Assembly (NCBI RefSeq): GCF_000238915.1
Contig: NZ_BAEG01000083.1
Span: 154,027-218,026 of the forward strand
Reading direction: 5' to 3'
From: Arthrobacter globiformis NBRC 12137
Lineage (GTDB): Bacteria > Actinomycetota > Actinomycetes > Actinomycetales > Micrococcaceae
Length of the DNA stretch: 64,000 nt
The stretch's first letter is position 1. The number at the start of each line of letters is the position of its first letter. Made by a program: the position numbers and the translations under genes. Below the pieces are notes generated by a model. That model was given only the letters and a program-made list of their open reading frames with translations, made no database searches and was not told the origin of the DNA. Shown piece after piece: positions 25,697 to 33,823 of the stretch.

Positions 25697-26427
25697 TTGA
25701 AATCCTGCAATGGACCACCCTGATCGCGTCCGGCGCCGCCGCGCTGAGCCGGATCCCGAACCTGGTCCGCCGGAAAAACAGGTCCATCTTCTATGCCCTG
25801 GCGCTCCTGACGCTGGCCATCCTGCTGAGCATCCGCGGTCCCTACCTGGCGATCGATACCCTGTTGGGCGGCACAAACGTGGCCAACCTCCTGCTGCGTT
25901 TCATCATCTTCGGGGCCATCTTCTTCCTTGCCCTGCGGATTGCGGCCGGGTTTGGGGACAGCCGTGGCGTCCAGCTGATCCGGGGCCGCGCCGGCATGCT
26001 TGCCCTGGGACTGATTTCTGCCGTGCTGGTGGTGTGCTTCGTCCTGATGGACACGTCGGGCTCATCGGCGGGGCTCGTGGACGTGGCAGCCAAGAGTCAG
26101 CAGAACGCCCTCCTCGTCGAGTACTACGGCGCCGCGGGCCGGGCCTACCCGGCTTACGTGTGCCTGGCGATCCTGCCGGGGATGCTGCGGGCCGTCAGGA
26201 GCCCGCTGCCCGCCATGCTCCGGATGAGCGCGGCGCTTCTGGCGGTGGGCAGCATCGCGATCCCCCTTTCGTTGCTGTTCCCTCTCGTGCCGCCCGGGCT
26301 GGGATTCCTGCGCTTTGTTGTCAATTACACAGCCATCCTGTGCTTTGTGGCAGGCCTGGCACTCATCTGGGTAGCCAGCGGCCGGGCCGGTCGGAAGCAC
26401 GGGCGTGTGTCCGCCCAACGCCGTTAG
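25693..26427 (+). CDS. 7-TM membrane protein copy 1, partner of the HTH protein
   Basis: A 244-residue protein with seven predicted helices (about 5-25, 33-55, 62-85, 97-117, 150-170, 176-200, 206-230). An RRKNRSIFYALALLTLAILL segment after helix 1 and an NVANLLLRF motif recall the MAB_1171c-like putative transporter family of actinobacteria, though this protein is shorter. The start overlaps the HTH gene stop (ATGA), implying translational coupling, which the upstream TAG would weaken. It is about one-third to 40% identical by eye to the protein at 27191-27928. Function unknown. Confidence 0.75.
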   Translation: MIEILQWTTLIASGAAALSRIPNLVRRKNRSIFYALALLTLAILLSIRGPYLAIDTLLGGTNVANLLLRFIIFGAIFFLALRIAAGFGDSRGVQLIRGRAGMLALGLISAVLVVCFVLMDTSGSSAGLVDVAAKSQQNALLVEYYGAAGRAYPAYVCLAILPGMLRAVRSPLPAMLRMSAALLAVGSIAIPLSLLFPLVPPGLGFLRFVVNYTAILCFVAGLALIWVASGRAGRKHGRVSAQRR

Positions 26428-26462
26428 TATGGGTCAAACATTCGTTCAGCAGAGAGCGTTTC

Positions 26463-27194
26463 ATGCCCCTCCCCGCCAAAGCATTCCAGCGCTGGCTTAG
26501 TGGCGTAGCACCGGATACCAGTACGGCCGATATTTGCAGGGTCTCGGGAGTCAAGCGCACCACCCTCGCCCAGCAGATGGTGAGGGGGAAGGTTGCCGAG
26601 ACCACAGTCGTGAGCATCAGCCGGGCCTACAACATCAATCCGGTTGCCGCGCTGGCCACGTTCGACACGTACAGCGGCCTCGCCAGTTCTTCCCTCCCGC
26701 CCACCGAGAAGGAACTGGTCAGCCAAATCGCCACCGTCGATTTGCTGCGGGCGGTCATTGTCCGCACCGCGCCCGAAGGTTCCACCGGCCCGGGCCAGCC
26801 TGGACTCAGTCCGACTCCGCATGCCACCTCCGTGAAGAACTGGGTGGACGCCATCGACGACGGCGAACTCCGCCACCGGGTCTCCGCCGCCACCGGCGTC
26901 GCCCCGCAAAACTACTCCGCCCAGCTGACCGCCAACCGGCTCGCCCCGGAACTGGCCGTCGCCACCTCCCGGGCCGCCGGCGTCGGACTGGCCAGCGGAC
27001 TCGTGGCCACCGGACTGGTCACCGAAACCGAAGCCGGCTGGCCACCCGGCGCCCGGCAAGCGGCCCTCGACCGGCTCAGCGACGGCGACCTCACCGCCTT
27101 GGCCGGCGAGCGCCTCCAGGCGATGGGCAGGACCCTGCGGCGGCAGGAACAGGACCAGGAGCAGACCGAACGAATCTGGGAGAACCTGGTGTGA
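26463..27194 (+). CDS. Two-HTH-repeat DNA-binding-like protein, copy 2 (intact)
   Basis: A 243-residue protein. Residues about 20-65 form an XRE-like HTH (STADICRVSGVKRTTLAQQM, then VRGKVAETTVVSISRAYNIN). Residues about 135-185 (HRVSAATGVAPQNYSAQLTA, then NRLAPELAVATSRAAGVGL) have the same helix pattern and look like an internal duplication. The C-terminus is a charged helix (LRRQEQDQEQTERIWENL). The 25-base leader TCAGCAGAGAGCGTTYCATGCCCCT is shared with copy 1 and includes the ribosome-binding site. It overlaps the next gene by four bases (GTGA). It is probably a regulator or a partner protein of the membrane component. Confidence 0.8.
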   Translation: MPLPAKAFQRWLSGVAPDTSTADICRVSGVKRTTLAQQMVRGKVAETTVVSISRAYNINPVAALATFDTYSGLASSSLPPTEKELVSQIATVDLLRAVIVRTAPEGSTGPGQPGLSPTPHATSVKNWVDAIDDGELRHRVSAATGVAPQNYSAQLTANRLAPELAVATSRAAGVGLASGLVATGLVTETEAGWPPGARQAALDRLSDGDLTALAGERLQAMGRTLRRQEQDQEQTERIWENLV

Positions 27195-27928
27195 GCGAGA
27201 TTCTCCCGTGGATAACACTGGTGGTTTGCGCCGCTGCCGCCCTGGCCCGGATTCCGAGCACCATGCGTGGAGTCAATCCGGCCCTGTTCTTCATTTTCCT
27301 GCTGGCGACGGCCGCCGCGGTCCTGAGCATCGAACAGTTCTATGTGGCCATCGACGGGGCCCTGGGCGGGCTGAACATTGCCCACGTCCTGCTGCGCCTG
27401 ATTGTCTTCGCCACGATCTACCTCATCGCAGTCCGCGTCACCAAGGGGTTTGGTGCCCCCGATGCCCACCGCATGATCGCCGGCCCTCCCGGTCTGGCTG
27501 TGCTCGCGATTTTCTCCGTGGCCCTGGTCGCGGTCTTCCTCATGATGGCCCCCGCCGCGTCGTCGGTCCGCTTCCAGGACGCCGGGGCGGCAAGCCCGCG
27601 GAATGAGGCCCTGCTGCCCTTTTACTGGGCCGCGGCCCGGGGCTACCTGGCGTATGTCTCCCTCGCACTGCTGCCCGCCCTGCTCCGCAGCGTCAAGGAA
27701 CGCCTGCCCCTGCTGGTCAGGACCGGGGCTGCCCTGATGGCGGCCGGAGCAGCTGCCACCGTCGCCGGTCTCTGCCTTGAGTTTTCGCCCGCGCAACTGC
27801 TCCCCATAGCGCCGGCGGTGAACAACGGGGCGGTGGTTTTCTACACATCCGGCCTCGTCATGGTCTGGCTGGCACGGGTAAAAGCCGCCCAACGCAGGAG
27901 TCACGGAACGTCATCTACCGAAAGGTAG
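27191..27928 (+). CDS. 7-TM membrane protein copy 2, partner of the HTH protein
   Basis: A 245-residue heptahelical protein, paralogous to 25693-26427. It shares the N-terminal LPWITLVVCAAAALARIPST pattern, a helix with FLLATAAAVLSIEQFYVAID, and NIAHVLLRLIVF. The GTG start at 27191 overlaps the HTH stop. An extracellular or cytoplasmic loop (SSVRFQDAGAASPRNEALLP) lies between helices 4 and 5, and the tail is basic. Its likely family is MAB_1171c-like putative transporters. Neither substrate nor function is known. Confidence 0.75.
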   Translation: MSEILPWITLVVCAAAALARIPSTMRGVNPALFFIFLLATAAAVLSIEQFYVAIDGALGGLNIAHVLLRLIVFATIYLIAVRVTKGFGAPDAHRMIAGPPGLAVLAIFSVALVAVFLMMAPAASSVRFQDAGAASPRNEALLPFYWAAARGYLAYVSLALLPALLRSVKERLPLLVRTGAALMAAGAAATVAGLCLEFSPAQLLPIAPAVNNGAVVFYTSGLVMVWLARVKAAQRRSHGTSSTER

Positions 27929-27938
27929 CAAACCGGGA

Positions 27939-27967
27939 TTCACAAAATCATTAGACCGTGAGAGAAT
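27939..27967 (+). promoter_or_regulatory. Putative promoter ahead of the leader ORF
   Basis: TTCACA (27939-27944) and GAGAAT (27962-27967) are 17 bases apart and match the housekeeping consensus at 4/6 each. A start site about seven bases downstream falls at about 27974-27977, at the leader ORF's GTG, so the leader mRNA would be leaderless. Inferred from sequence only. Confidence 0.45.
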
Positions 27968-27976
27968 CATGAATGT

Positions 27977-28084
27977 GTGAAAGCAGTTGCTGCCTGGCTC
28001 ACAAGCTGTGGCGCCTGCCGGATCGCACATTGGGGGGATGAGTGGTGGCGGCCGTTGGGGACCGCCCCCACTCAGCCTTTTTAA
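27977..28084 (+). CDS. Putative 35-residue leader peptide of the cystine importer
   Basis: The frame runs from GTG 27977 to TAA 28082-28084. It encodes two cysteines four residues apart at positions 11 and 14 (LTSCGACRIAHW) and four tryptophans. Its 3' half overlaps a terminator hairpin, and its stop codon lies at the end of the T-run. A three-codon ATG ORF (27969-27980) overlaps the GTG. It lies just downstream of a putative promoter and about 155 bases upstream of a cystine-type transporter. Cysteine-responsive leaderless leader peptides are known in mycobacteria. Translation here is inferred, not shown. Confidence 0.5.
   Translation: MKAVAAWLTSCGACRIAHWGDEWWRPLGTAPTQPF
28040..28082 (+). 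terminator. Intrinsic terminator / attenuator before the cystine importer
   Basis: Arms 28040-28051 and 28062-28073 pair at 11 of 12 positions with a ten-base loop, and five T residues follow (28078-28082). It could simply end the HTH/7-TM transcript, 110 bases upstream. Its overlap with the leader ORF suggests regulated termination before 28241. Apart from the leader ORF, promoter and this hairpin, I see nothing in the gene-free stretch 27929-28240 beyond a ribosome-binding site (AAGAAGG) for the next gene. Confidence 0.7.
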
Positions 28085-28240
28085 AGACCCTCCCCAGCGG
28101 ATCCTCCGGCCCCGTATGACACCCCCGTATGATGGCGAAATAAAACGTCTTTTCAAATGCGTTGCAGGCAGTAGCGTCGCAGGTGGATCCGCCCGCCGCT
28201 CCCGCACCGCCGCCGCCGCCTGAAGAAGAAGGTATTCGCC

Positions 28241-29062
28241 ATGAACCGTGTCCCCTCCCGCCGCTCCGCCCTTGCTGCCACCCTCGCCGGACTGGCCCTG
28301 GCTCTGACGGCCTGCGGTGGCGGCGGTTCCCAGACACCGGCCGCCAGCAGTTCCGACACCTCGCTCAGCGACGTGAAGTCCAAAGGCGAAATCGTCGTCG
28401 CCACCGAGGGCACGTACAAGCCCTTCTCCTTCCACGCCGAAGGAGCCGGCGACCTGACGGGCTACGACGTGGAAATCGCCCGGGCAGTTGCCGAGAAACT
28501 GGGCGTGAAGGCCACCTTCCAGGAGACCCAGTTCGACGGCATCTTCGCCGGCCTCGACGCCAAGCGCTTCGACACCATCGCGAACCAGATCTCCATCAAC
28601 GACGAACGCAAGGCCAAGTACGACTTCTCCAAGCCGTACACCGTCTCCACGGGCGTGATCGTGACGAAGGCGGACAACAACAGCATTACGGGCTTTGACA
28701 GCCTCAAGGGCAAGACCACAGCGCAGTCGCTCACCAGCAACTTCTACAAGATGGCCGTCGATGCCGGCGCCAACGTCCAGTCCGTGGAGGGCTGGGCCCA
28801 GGGTGTGGCGCTGGTTCGGCAGGGACGCGTGGACGCTATCGTCAACGACAAGCTCACCTACCTCGACTACGCCAAGACAAACCCGGACGCCGGGCTGAAG
28901 ATTGCTGCCGAAACCACGGAGAAGTCCGAAAGCGCCTTTGTGTTCCGCAAGGGTTCCACGGAGCTCACCAAAGCGGTGGACAAGGCGCTGGACGACCTCC
29001 GCACCGACGGGACGCTGGCCAAGATCTCAGAAAAGTACTTCGGCACGGACGTCACCAAGTAG
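28241..29062 (+). CDS. Cystine-type amino-acid ABC importer, binding lipoprotein
   Basis: A 273-residue type 3 solute-binding protein. The signal peptide ends in the lipobox LTAC (about residues 21-24). EGTYKPFSFH, RFDTIANQISINDERKAKYD, FSKPYTVSTG and the C-terminal EKYFGTDVTK closely parallel the E. coli cystine-binding protein FliY/TcyJ (DERKKKYDFS, EKWFGADVTK as remembered). It should capture L-cystine or a related amino acid outside the cell. It is first of a three-gene importer operon. Confidence 0.85.
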   Translation: MNRVPSRRSALAATLAGLALALTACGGGGSQTPAASSSDTSLSDVKSKGEIVVATEGTYKPFSFHAEGAGDLTGYDVEIARAVAEKLGVKATFQETQFDGIFAGLDAKRFDTIANQISINDERKAKYDFSKPYTVSTGVIVTKADNNSITGFDSLKGKTTAQSLTSNFYKMAVDAGANVQSVEGWAQGVALVRQGRVDAIVNDKLTYLDYAKTNPDAGLKIAAETTEKSESAFVFRKGSTELTKAVDKALDDLRTDGTLAKISEKYFGTDVTK

Positions 29063-29728
29063 ATGCCGTTGAACTGGGATCTCATCTGGAGCTCCTTCGG
29101 CCCTATTGTCACGGGTGCCATCACCGGCACCATCCCGCTGACGCTGGCGTCGTTCGTGATCGGCCTTGCCCTGGCCCTGCTGGTGGCGCTGATGCGGCTG
29201 AGCCGGAACGCCGTGGTGTCCGGCGTGGCGCGGTTCTACGTTTCGGTGATCCGCGGCACGCCGCTGCTGGTGCAGCTGTTTGTGATCTTCTACGGCCTGC
29301 CCAGCCTGGGCGTGAAGCTTGATCCCTGGCCCAGCGCCATCATCGCCTTTTCGCTCAACGTTGGCGGTTATGCCGCCGAGGTCATCCGCGCCGCAATCCT
29401 CTCGGTGCCCAAGGGGCAGTGGGAAGCCGGCCACACCATCGGCATGTCCCGTGGCCAGTCGCTGCGCCGCATCATCCTGCCACAGGCTGCGAGGGTATCT
29501 GTGCCGCCGCTCTCCAACACCTTCATTTCGCTGGTCAAGGACACGTCCCTGGCCTCGCTGATCCTGGTCACGGAGCTCTTCCGCAACGCCCAGCAGATCG
29601 CGGCCTTCAGCCAGGAGTTCATGGCGCTCTACCTCGAGGCTGCCCTGGTTTACTGGGTGATCTGCCTGGCGCTCTCCTCCGGGCAGTCCGTCCTTGAAAG
29701 GAGATTGGACCGCTATGTCGCCCACTGA
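29063..29728 (+). CDS. Cystine-type ABC importer, permease
   Basis: A 221-residue HisMQ-type permease with about five helices. It carries the GGYAAEVIRAAILSVPKGQWEA ATPase-contact (EAA) loop at about 94-115, followed by IILPQAARV. The ATG lies directly after the stop of the binding-protein gene, and the 3' end overlaps the ATPase gene by 14 bases. It forms the membrane channel of the importer. Confidence 0.9.
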   Translation: MPLNWDLIWSSFGPIVTGAITGTIPLTLASFVIGLALALLVALMRLSRNAVVSGVARFYVSVIRGTPLLVQLFVIFYGLPSLGVKLDPWPSAIIAFSLNVGGYAAEVIRAAILSVPKGQWEAGHTIGMSRGQSLRRIILPQAARVSVPPLSNTFISLVKDTSLASLILVTELFRNAQQIAAFSQEFMALYLEAALVYWVICLALSSGQSVLERRLDRYVAH

Positions 29729-30551
29729 CGGAGCAGCTCATTCGGGAGCCCACGGAGCCACATCCCAGGCCAGGCCCGTGCTGTCGGTCCGGAACCTCGC
29801 GAAGGCATTCGGCAGCAATGTGGTGCTGCGGGACATCGACCTCGACGTGCGCCGGGGCAACGTGGTGGCCCTGATCGGGCCGTCAGGTTCCGGCAAGACC
29901 ACCGTGCTGCGCTCACTCAACGGACTGGAAACGCCCGACGCCGGGACTGTCACCTTTGCGGGGCCGGGCACCTCCGCAGGCCCGGGCACCGATCTTGCGC
30001 TGGATTTCTCCGCCAGAGTCTCCAAGAAGGAGATTTCAGATCTGCGGGACCGCAGCGCCATGGTCTTCCAGCACTACAACCTGTTTCCGCACATGACCGT
30101 CCTGCAGAACGTCATCGAAGGACCCGTCCAGGTGCAGAAGCGCAAGCGGGCCGAAGCGGTGGCCGAGGCCGAAAAGCTGCTCGCCAGGGTGGGACTGGCG
30201 GACAAGCGTGACGCCTACCCGTTCGAGCTCTCCGGCGGCCAGCAGCAGCGGGTAGGGATAGTGCGTGCCCTGGCCCTGAAGCCCCAGCTGCTGCTGTTCG
30301 ACGAGCCCACCTCGGCGCTGGACCCGGAACTCGTGGGCGACGTCCTGGCCGTCATCCAGGAGCTGGCCGACGAGGGATGGACCATGGTCATCGTCACCCA
30401 CGAGCTTGCCTTCGCCCGCCAGGTGGCGGACGAGGTCATCTTCATGGACGGCGGCCTCGTGGTGGAGCGCGGACCGGCCGCCGAGGTTCTCCGTGCGCCG
30501 CGTCAGGAACGCACCCGGCAGTTCGTCCGGCGCCTGCTGCATGAGTTCTGA
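29715..30551 (+). CDS. Cystine-type ABC importer, ATPase
   Basis: A 278-residue polar-amino-acid ABC ATPase. Walker A GPSGSGKTT (about 54-62), signature LSGGQQQRVGIVRAL and Walker B LLLFDEPTSALDPE are clear. An insertion of about 20 residues after Walker A (GPGTSAGPGTDLALDFSARV) is Gly/Ser/Ala-rich and longer than usual. The ATG at 29715 has AAAGGAG upstream; a TTG at 29694 is the alternative. The gene ends before a strong convergent terminator. Confidence 0.92.
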   Translation: MSPTDGAAHSGAHGATSQARPVLSVRNLAKAFGSNVVLRDIDLDVRRGNVVALIGPSGSGKTTVLRSLNGLETPDAGTVTFAGPGTSAGPGTDLALDFSARVSKKEISDLRDRSAMVFQHYNLFPHMTVLQNVIEGPVQVQKRKRAEAVAEAEKLLARVGLADKRDAYPFELSGGQQQRVGIVRALALKPQLLLFDEPTSALDPELVGDVLAVIQELADEGWTMVIVTHELAFARQVADEVIFMDGGLVVERGPAAEVLRAPRQERTRQFVRRLLHEF

Positions 30552-30557
30552 GCGCGG

Positions 30558-30593
30558 TTCCGGCGGCGCCTGACGTGTCGGGCGCCGCCGGAA
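30558..30593. terminator. Hairpin between convergent genes
   Basis: Arms 30558-30570 and 30581-30593 are perfect 13-base reverse complements with a ten-base loop, placed in the 67-base gap between the convergent importer ATPase and alpha-mannosidase genes. There is no clear T-run; it is probably a bidirectional GC-rich terminator. Confidence 0.65.
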
Positions 30594-30618
30594 GAACCAG
30601 CTCAACAGACAACAGCGC

Positions 30619-33600
30619 TTAGCGGACGATCCTCAGGGTCACCAGCTGAAACGGCCGCAGGGTGAGCTCGGCGGAGTCCGCCCCAGCCACCACGCCCGTC
30701 GCCTCAACCGGACGCTCGAGCAGGTCCACGGTCTGGATTCCCGTGGCCGGGAAGTTGGCTGTGAGCCGTCCGGCCGACCGCTGGCCGAGCGATTCGTACA
30801 GCCGGACGATGACGTCGCCGGAGCCGTCTTCGGCCAGCTTTACGGCCTCAATTACCAGGGCCGGGTTGTCCACCGTAACCAGCCCTTCGGCTGGGTGTGC
30901 GCCCCGCACCGTCCTCGGGACGAGGTTGGCGCGGTAGCCCTCCTCCACTGCCTCCGCGATTCCTGCCGCCGGGCGGACCCAGACGTCAAGCACGTGCCGG
31001 CCGCGGTCGGCCTGGGGGTCGGGGAACTTTGCTGCCCGCAGCAGCGAGAGCCGTACGGTAGTGGTGGTCCCGCCGTCGTCCCGGACAGACCGGGCGACGT
31101 CGTGCCCATAGGTGGACGCGTTGGCGATGGCCACGCCGTACCCGGGTTCGGCGACGTGGATCCAGCGGTGCGCGCAGATCTCGAACTTCGCCGCCTCCCA
31201 TGAGGTGTTCACGTGGGTCGGCCGGAAGACGTGGCCGAACTGGGTCTCCGCCGCCGAGCGGTCGGCCCTCAGGTCGAGCGGGAATCCCAGCTTGAGCAGC
31301 TTCTCGCGTTCCTGCCAGTCGACTTCGGTGGAGATTCCCAGGGACGGGCTGCCCGCCCCCAGCGTGATGCGCTGGGTGATGCGGGAGGAACCGGTGAGCC
31401 GTTCCACCACGACGACGGCGTCCCCGCCGTGCCGCTGCAGCGTCACCTCCGCGGCGTCGGTAAGGCTGGTGACGTTCCGCCGGTAGAACTCGTCGATGTC
31501 CCAGGCGTCCCATTCGTTGGGGGTGTCGCGGTGCAGTTCCAGGTGGTTTCCGAACTGGCCGGGGGCGATGGCTTCGCGGCCTGTCCCGTAATCCCGCAGG
31601 GAGGTCAGGAGCCCGTTGTCATCCAGCACGGCACGGATCACGCCGTTGTCCAGGACAAAGCCGCCGTCCAGCGGCGTGGCCTGGACTCCGTCTTGGGTTG
31701 ACACGGGCACTCCGGCCGCGAGCGCCGGGACCCCCAGGCGGCCATGGGGGTTGGCATTGAGCAGGAACTCCTGTGCCCCTTCGCCGAGGAGTGCCGCGGC
31801 AGCCTCGCTGATGAGTGCTTCCAACCCCCTGGCCACGGCTGCGTAGTTCCGTTCGGCGTCCTGGTGCACCCAGGCGATGGCGCTGCCGGGCAGGATGTCG
31901 TGGAACTGCTGCAGCAGGACCAGCTGCCACAGCCGCTTCAGCTCGGCCGCGGGGTACGTGTACTCCGCTCCGCAGCGGACGGCGGCGGTGGCGCACCACA
32001 GCTCCGCCTCGCGGAGGAGGTGCTCGGACCGGCGGTTGCCCTGCTTGGTCCTGGCTTGGCTTGTATAGGTGCCGCGGTGCAGCTCCAGGTACATCTCCCC
32101 CACCCAGACCGGCAACGCTTTGTACTCGGCCTCGGCCTGTTCAAAGAAGCTGCCAGGCGTTCCGATCCGGACTTTCGGCGAGCCTTCCAGGTCGGCCGCG
32201 CGGTGCGCGGCAGCGACCATCTCCCGCGTCGGTCCGCCGCCGCCGTCGCCATAGCCGAAGGGAACGAGCGAGATGGTGCCGTGTCCGTGGTCCCGGTAGT
32301 TGCGCTCGGCGTGCGCCAGATCCCGTCCGCTAAGTTCGGAGTTGTATGTGTCCACCGGCGGGAAGTGCGTGAAGAGGCGGGTGCCGTCGATGCCTTCCCA
32401 GTTGAAGGTATGGTGCGGCATCCGGTTGATCTGGTTCCAGGAGATCTTCTGGGTCAGGAACCAGCGGCTGCCGGCGGCCTTGACGATCTGCGGCAGGGCT
32501 GCGGAGTACCCGAAGGAGTCCGGCAGCCAGGCTTCCCTGCACTCGACGTCGAATTCCTTGAGGAAGAAGCTCTTGCCTTCCACGAACTGACGGGCCATGG
32601 CTTCCCCGCCCGGCATGTTGGTGTCGGATTCCACCCACATGCCGCCCACGGGAATGAACTGGCCTGACTTCACCTTTTCCCGGATGCGTCCGAAGAGCTC
32701 CGGGTAGTATTCCTTGATCCAGGCCAGCTGCTGGGCCGAGGAGCAGGAGAACACGAAGTCCGGGTCCTCGTCCATGAGGGCTACCACGTTGGAAAAGGTC
32801 CGGGCGCACTTGCGCATGGTTTCCCGCACCGGCCACAGCCAGGCCGAGTCGATGTGCGCGTGCCCGGTGGCGAGCAGCCGGTGGGCGGACGCGTAGGCAG
32901 GCCTGGCCAGCACCTCGGCCAGCGTTTCCCGTCCGGCCGCCGCAGTGCCCGCGACGTCGTCGGGGTCCATGGTGTCCATCATGCGCTCGAGGGCGCGGAG
33001 GATCTCGTGCCGGCGTGGCAGTTCCGTGGGCAGCTCGTGCATGAGGCCGCTGAGCGTCAGCACGTCCTGCTGGAGCTCCCACACGGCGCGGTTCAGTTCG
33101 GCTATGGCGATGCTGCCAAGACGGTACTGTGGTTCGGTTCCGGCGGTGGCCTTGTCCCCGTACGGCGTCGCTGCGAAGCTCCAGCCCTGGGCAACGTCGG
33201 GGTTGGCTGCTGCCTCCACGTAGAAGTCCACGGCCAGGCCGCTGCCCAGAAGCTTTAGCGGGATGTGCTGGTTGCGGGGCGAGATGGCTTTGATGATGGT
33301 GCCGTCCGGGCGCCACGCGATCCCCTCGCACTGGAAGCCGGGAATTTCCGTGGTGAAGCCAAGGTCCACCACGATCTCCACCTCGGTATCCGGCGCGGTA
33401 CCCCAGGCATCCGGCACCTCCCCCTGGAGCCGCAGCCATTTTGTGCTCCACGGACGTCCCCAGGCGGCACCGTGTTCCTGCGGCGTGAACTCCTGGCGCA
33501 ACGCCTCCAGAACCGGGACAGGTTCATCCGGAACGTCCCAGCTGCTGAGCTCCAGCGGCACGCTGCGACCGTAGATGGCGGGTCCAATCCGTTCGCGGAG

Positions 33601-33645
33601 AAAGCGGTCCAGGCGGACTTCCGTGATCCGGCGGTCGTCGTGCAA
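30619..33645 (-). CDS. Glycoside hydrolase family 38 alpha-mannosidase
   Basis: A 1008-residue cytoplasmic-type GH38 enzyme that releases alpha-linked mannose. GHAHIDSAWLWPVRETMRK (about 258-276) binds the catalytic zinc. PDSFGYSAALPQI holds the nucleophile aspartate. GGMWVESDTNMPGGEA and LVPFGYGDGGGGPT are family features, and the C-terminal half is the beta-sandwich region. No signal peptide is seen. The TTG start at 33645, after AAAGAGG, fits the family start HDDRRITEVRLDRFLRERI. The frame is open further upstream without family similarity. Upstream bases 33646-33823 hold no clear operator. Confidence 0.92.
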   Translation of the reverse strand: MHDDRRITEVRLDRFLRERIGPAIYGRSVPLELSSWDVPDEPVPVLEALRQEFTPQEHGAAWGRPWSTKWLRLQGEVPDAWGTAPDTEVEIVVDLGFTTEIPGFQCEGIAWRPDGTIIKAISPRNQHIPLKLLGSGLAVDFYVEAAANPDVAQGWSFAATPYGDKATAGTEPQYRLGSIAIAELNRAVWELQQDVLTLSGLMHELPTELPRRHEILRALERMMDTMDPDDVAGTAAAGRETLAEVLARPAYASAHRLLATGHAHIDSAWLWPVRETMRKCARTFSNVVALMDEDPDFVFSCSSAQQLAWIKEYYPELFGRIREKVKSGQFIPVGGMWVESDTNMPGGEAMARQFVEGKSFFLKEFDVECREAWLPDSFGYSAALPQIVKAAGSRWFLTQKISWNQINRMPHHTFNWEGIDGTRLFTHFPPVDTYNSELSGRDLAHAERNYRDHGHGTISLVPFGYGDGGGGPTREMVAAAHRAADLEGSPKVRIGTPGSFFEQAEAEYKALPVWVGEMYLELHRGTYTSQARTKQGNRRSEHLLREAELWCATAAVRCGAEYTYPAAELKRLWQLVLLQQFHDILPGSAIAWVHQDAERNYAAVARGLEALISEAAAALLGEGAQEFLLNANPHGRLGVPALAAGVPVSTQDGVQATPLDGGFVLDNGVIRAVLDDNGLLTSLRDYGTGREAIAPGQFGNHLELHRDTPNEWDAWDIDEFYRRNVTSLTDAAEVTLQRHGGDAVVVVERLTGSSRITQRITLGAGSPSLGISTEVDWQEREKLLKLGFPLDLRADRSAAETQFGHVFRPTHVNTSWEAAKFEICAHRWIHVAEPGYGVAIANASTYGHDVARSVRDDGGTTTTVRLSLLRAAKFPDPQADRGRHVLDVWVRPAAGIAEAVEEGYRANLVPRTVRGAHPAEGLVTVDNPALVIEAVKLAEDGSGDVIVRLYESLGQRSAGRLTANFPATGIQTVDLLERPVEATGVVAGADSAELTLRPFQLVTLRIVR

Positions 33646-33823
33646 TGTGTACCTCTTTAGTACGTGAAAGCAGAAGCGGGGTGTGCTGGCTTTCGTGTGG
33701 GCATGGGGGGGTCGCGGTCCGCTTGGGTCCTGGCAGTTCAGCTGCCGTCTGAGCAGATCAACGCTTCCATTCGATGGATAAAATCTACCGCTTTGGCATC
33801 CGGCCGCCAAGGCCCCACGCCCG

